A stretch of 64,000 nucleotides of DNA from Silanimonas sp021297925 (GTDB lineage Bacteria; Pseudomonadota; Gammaproteobacteria; Xanthomonadales; Xanthomonadaceae). The notes under the pieces were generated by a model. It ran no database searches, was not told where the DNA came from, and saw nothing but the letters and a program-made list of their open reading frames with translations. Below, piece after piece: positions 61,091 through 64,000 of the stretch. The translations under genes and the position numbers were made by a program. The stretch covers positions 1 through 64,000 of the forward strand of contig JAPZTL010000027.1 of NCBI GenBank assembly GCA_027532825.1, read 5' to 3'. Positions within the stretch are counted from its first letter, which is position 1. Each line of letters begins with the position of its first letter.

Positions 61091-64000
61091 GCGCCGCCCT
61101 CGACTGGACCACCGCGCCGCTGCAGGGACGGCTGCAGATCGACGCCAGCGCCGGCACCGGCAAGACCTGGACGATCGCCGCGCTCTACCTGCGCCTGCTG
61201 CTCGACGATGCCGACGGCCGCGCGCGCCCGTTGCCCGAGCAGGTCGTGGTCAGCACCTTCACCGAGGCCGCCGCGCAGGAGCTCGGCGCCCGACTTCGGC
61301 AACGCGTGGAAGAGGCCCTGCGCTGGTCGCAAGCGCCGCTGGCCCCGCCGGCCGCTGGCGCGGAAGACCCCGTGCGCGCCTGGGTGCGCCAGCGTTGGGA
61401 TGCCTCGCCGGGCCGACGCGAGGCCGACCGGACGCACCTGCTGGCCGCGCTCGCGCAGCTCGACCGCGCGCCGATCGGCACGCTGCACGGCCTTTGCCAT
61501 CGCATCCTGTCCGCGCACCCGCTGGAGAGCGAGCAGGGCTTCCAGCCGCTGGCGCTCGGCGACGGCCGCCGCGTGCTCGAGGCCATGGCCCGCGACCTGC
61601 TGCGCCGCATCGGTGCCGGCGAACCGCCGGCGCACGCCCGTGATCTGCCCAAGCGCTGCAGCACCCTCGAAGGCCTGACAACCGCCATCGCCGCCCTGCT
61701 GCAACCGGGCGTGGTGGTGACGAAACCGCCGACGCACGAAGCCCTGCGTGCGAGCGTGACGCCCTGGCTCGACGCACAGCTTCGCGCGCTGGCGAACCTG
61801 GACGGGAACTACACACGAAAGAACGCCGCGCCCTACACGCAAGCCTTGGCCGTGGTGGCCTTCCTCGACGGCGGGCCGGTGCTGCCTCTAAAGCTGGATG
61901 CCCTTGCGGGCGACGGTGAACCGTCGTCCCTCGTACTGGAACCCGCGCGCGTGATCCTTCTCGACCCGGCGTTCCGAACCGCCATGCGCGGCTTCGCCGC
62001 AACGGTCGAACAGGCCACCAACGCCGAGCGCGCGTTCTGGGCGTGGTGGTGGCCGCAGCTGCGCGCGATGCAGCGCGCCCACAGCCTCGAGATCGGCGAG
62101 AGGGGCTTCGACGGCCTCATCGAGCAGGTCAGCCGGGTGATGCGGGCGCCGGATTCGCCGCTGCCCGACGCCGTTTTCGCGCGCTGGCCCATGGCGCTGG
62201 TCGATGAGTTCCAGGACACCGACGGCGCGCAATACGCCCTGCTCGACCGCCTCTACCGCGATCGCGATGGCGCGAAGCGCGGCTTGCTGGCGATGGTCGG
62301 CGACCCGAAGCAGGCCATCTACGGGTTCCGCGGCGGCGACATCACCGCCTACCTCGCGGCCTGCCGCGACGCCGATGCGGTGCTTCGTCTCGGCACCAAC
62401 CAGCGCTCGTCCACCCCCTACGTCACCGCCTGCAACACGCTGTTCGACGGCGACCGCGCGCGCCTCGGCACCGGCGGCACGCCCATTGCCTACACGCCGG
62501 TGCAGGCTGCTGGCCGCGCCGATGCCAAGCCGTTGTTCGAGAACGGACAGCCGATCGCGGCACCGCTGGTGTTCCATCACCACGACGCGGCCCAACCCAA
62601 CAGCCTGATGCGCCCGAGGGCGATCGAGGCCTGTGCGGCGCTGGTCGTCGACCTGCTGGCATCGAGGCGCCATCGCTTGAACGGCCGACTGCTGCAGCCC
62701 GGGGACATCGCCGTGCTGCTGGTCTCGAACGCCGAGGTCTCGGCCCTCCGTCGCGCGTTGCAGCGCCACGGAGTGCCCTGCGCGGGCCAAGGCCGGCAGA
62801 CGGTGTTCGATTCCGAGTGGGCGCGCGACCTGCTGATCGCCCTGCACGCGGTGCGCCATCCCGGTGACGCCGGCGCCCTGCGCGCGGCCCTGCTCACGCC
62901 GCTGTTCGGCCTCCAGCCCGCGTACCTGCCGGCCCTCGAAGCGAATGGCGAACTGGACGCCTGGCGCGAGCGCTTCGTCGCGCTCCGGCAGCGCTGGTCG
63001 CGAGCCGGCGTGCTGGCCGTGGTGCAGGCCCTGATCGACCTCGCCCTGCCCGTGCTGGCGCGCCGCGACGAGAAGGACGGCGAGCGCGCGCTCACCGACC
63101 TGCGCCACCTCGGCGAGCTGCTGCAGCAGGAGGCGGAGGCCGGGCACTCGCCCGGGGCCCTGCTCGACTGGATGCGCGCGCAGCGCGAGGACGAGGAGGC
63201 CATGGCCGGCGACGAGCGCAGCCTTCGCCTTGAATCCGACGCGAAGCGCGTGCGACTGATGACCCTGCACGCCAGCAAGGGCCTGGAGTTCCCGGTGGTG
63301 CTGCTGCCCACGCTGTGGGCCCACGAGCACCGCGCGCCGAAGGCCCCCACCATCGCCTCGCAGGACGATGACGGCCGCCGCGCCGCGGTGTTCGAAGCCT
63401 CGGCAATGAAGGACGCGAAGGAAGCGCTGCAGGACGAGCGCTTCCGCCTGCTCTACGTCGCGCTCACGCGCGCGGAGCAGGCCTGCCACGTGTTCACGTT
63501 GCCGCCGGGGCGGCCGGCGAAGCGCGGCGTCAGCAGCGCGAAGGCCGACCCCGACCGCTCGGCGCTGGATGCGCTGCTGTCGCGTTGGCCTGACGATGCG
63601 CGCGGGGGCCCGGGGATCGCGTGGCGACAGGGCTGGCCGGCGCCACCGGCATCGCGCGATGTCACGCACGACGAAGCATCCCCGGCGGCCGAAGCCGTGC
63701 CGCCCGCACCCATCGGCTTCCGCCTGCCAGGCCGCTACAGCTTCTCGGCCTTGAGCGGCCACGGCGAGCGCCGCCACGTCGAGGCCAGCGCCGCCGACGA
63801 CGAGCGCAGCGCCGTGCCCGAGGGCGAGATGACGCCGGACGCCACGGCGGCGCCATCGCCCACCGTCGACGCCGACGCAGCGGCCACGTGGCAGGCCCTC
63901 GCCACGGTGCGCGGCACCGGCTTCGGCCAGGCCGTGCACGAGCTGTTCGAGGCACGCGAACCGGGCCAGCGTTTCATGACCGATCCCAGCCGCGTGCTGC
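61087..64000 (+). CDS. recB: RecB subunit of exonuclease V, 3'-truncated
   Basis: About 971 codons are visible before the window ends; a full RecB is about 1180-1240. Superfamily-1 helicase motifs are intact: Walker A A-S-A-G-T-G-K-T (20-27), V-D-E-F-Q-D-T-D (motif II), G-D-P-K-Q-A-I-Y-G-F-R-G-G-D (motif III) and M-T-L-H-A-S-K-G-L-E-F-P (motif V). The start of the nuclease domain (G-F-G-Q-A-V-H-E-L-F near 945-954) is in view; its catalytic end lies beyond the window. It overlaps recC by 4 nt. recD is expected downstream but not seen. Confidence 0.95.
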   Translation, partial: MSAALDWTTAPLQGRLQIDASAGTGKTWTIAALYLRLLLDDADGRARPLPEQVVVSTFTEAAAQELGARLRQRVEEALRWSQAPLAPPAAGAEDPVRAWVRQRWDASPGRREADRTHLLAALAQLDRAPIGTLHGLCHRILSAHPLESEQGFQPLALGDGRRVLEAMARDLLRRIGAGEPPAHARDLPKRCSTLEGLTTAIAALLQPGVVVTKPPTHEALRASVTPWLDAQLRALANLDGNYTRKNAAPYTQALAVVAFLDGGPVLPLKLDALAGDGEPSSLVLEPARVILLDPAFRTAMRGFAATVEQATNAERAFWAWWWPQLRAMQRAHSLEIGERGFDGLIEQVSRVMRAPDSPLPDAVFARWPMALVDEFQDTDGAQYALLDRLYRDRDGAKRGLLAMVGDPKQAIYGFRGGDITAYLAACRDADAVLRLGTNQRSSTPYVTACNTLFDGDRARLGTGGTPIAYTPVQAAGRADAKPLFENGQPIAAPLVFHHHDAAQPNSLMRPRAIEACAALVVDLLASRRHRLNGRLLQPGDIAVLLVSNAEVSALRRALQRHGVPCAGQGRQTVFDSEWARDLLIALHAVRHPGDAGALRAALLTPLFGLQPAYLPALEANGELDAWRERFVALRQRWSRAGVLAVVQALIDLALPVLARRDEKDGERALTDLRHLGELLQQEAEAGHSPGALLDWMRAQREDEEAMAGDERSLRLESDAKRVRLMTLHASKGLEFPVVLLPTLWAHEHRAPKAPTIASQDDDGRRAAVFEASAMKDAKEALQDERFRLLYVALTRAEQACHVFTLPPGRPAKRGVSSAKADPDRSALDALLSRWPDDARGGPGIAWRQGWPAPPASRDVTHDEASPAAEAVPPAPIGFRLPGRYSFSALSGHGERRHVEASAADDERSAVPEGEMTPDATAAPSPTVDADAAATWQALATVRGTGFGQAVHELFEAREPGQRFMTDPSRVL

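Overview
The window is about 64 kb of very GC-rich DNA (roughly 70 % by eye) with dense coding, short intergenic gaps and many 4-nt start/stop overlaps. The gene content points to a gammaproteobacterium of the Xanthomonadaceae/Lysobacteraceae type: two Ax21-like outer-membrane barrels, a complete oleABCD long-chain olefin cluster, aceB-aceA beside a divergent LysR regulator, hemDXY, a yibN-secB-gpsA-trmL neighbourhood and recCB. The genus cannot be fixed from sequence alone. I found no rRNA, tRNA, CRISPR array, insertion sequence or prophage.

Layout. 1-2675: a lipoprotein truncated by the window edge, a DUF2235/Tle1-type lipase and a coiled-coil membrane protein, which look like an antibacterial effector/immunity module. 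2757-6929: glyoxylate shunt (aceA, aceB) and a divergent LysR gene. 6975-8257: ECF sigma factor with a four-helix membrane partner. 8263-16457: alpha-2-macroglobulin plus penicillin-binding protein 1C, a periplasmic defence/repair pair. 16591-21618: GAF-PAS-GGDEF-EAL sensor, pirin, acyltransferase. 21615-25032: hemD-hemX-hemY-arfB, transcribed leftward. 25054-28198: thioesterase, lipoprotein, rhodanese, secB and gpsA, rightward. 28221-31775 (leftward): two Ax21-like barrels, trmL, an unknown secreted protein and an SDR. 31896-35294: M16 protease and a DUF4156 lipoprotein. 35385-40178: oleABCD. 40189-46400: rluE, ABC exporter, Kef-type antiporter, a PPC-like secreted protein, an exported methyltransferase and an unknown protein. 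46417-50769: a stress and envelope island with two Crp/Fnr regulators flanking a CsbD-like gene, an entericidin-like lipoprotein, a coiled-coil lipoprotein, YqjD/YqjE/YqjK and a 48-residue Lmo0937-type membrane protein. 50921-57642: icd, patatin, a small orphan, S9 peptidase and an HDOD-GAF protein. 57695-64000: recC and the start of recB, cut by the window edge.

How the genes work together. Isocitrate sits at a branch point served from two loci here: aceA/aceB (glyoxylate shunt) and icd, whose phosphorylatable serine motif is intact. The four Ole proteins keep every catalytic residue I could place, so a working head-to-head fatty acyl condensation route is expected. Much of the rest serves the envelope: alpha-2-macroglobulin/PBP1C, proteases, lipoproteins, barrels, YqjDEK, the antiporter and the ABC exporter.

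Several genes share a promoter-like signature, a -10-like hexamer followed at once by a CGGC-rich stretch 25-50 nt before the start codon. In two cases that hexamer lies in the loop of an intergenic hairpin. These, the effector-like triad at the left edge and the Crp/Fnr-CsbD stress island are the observations I consider most worth following. Nothing here is clearly a new biological system.
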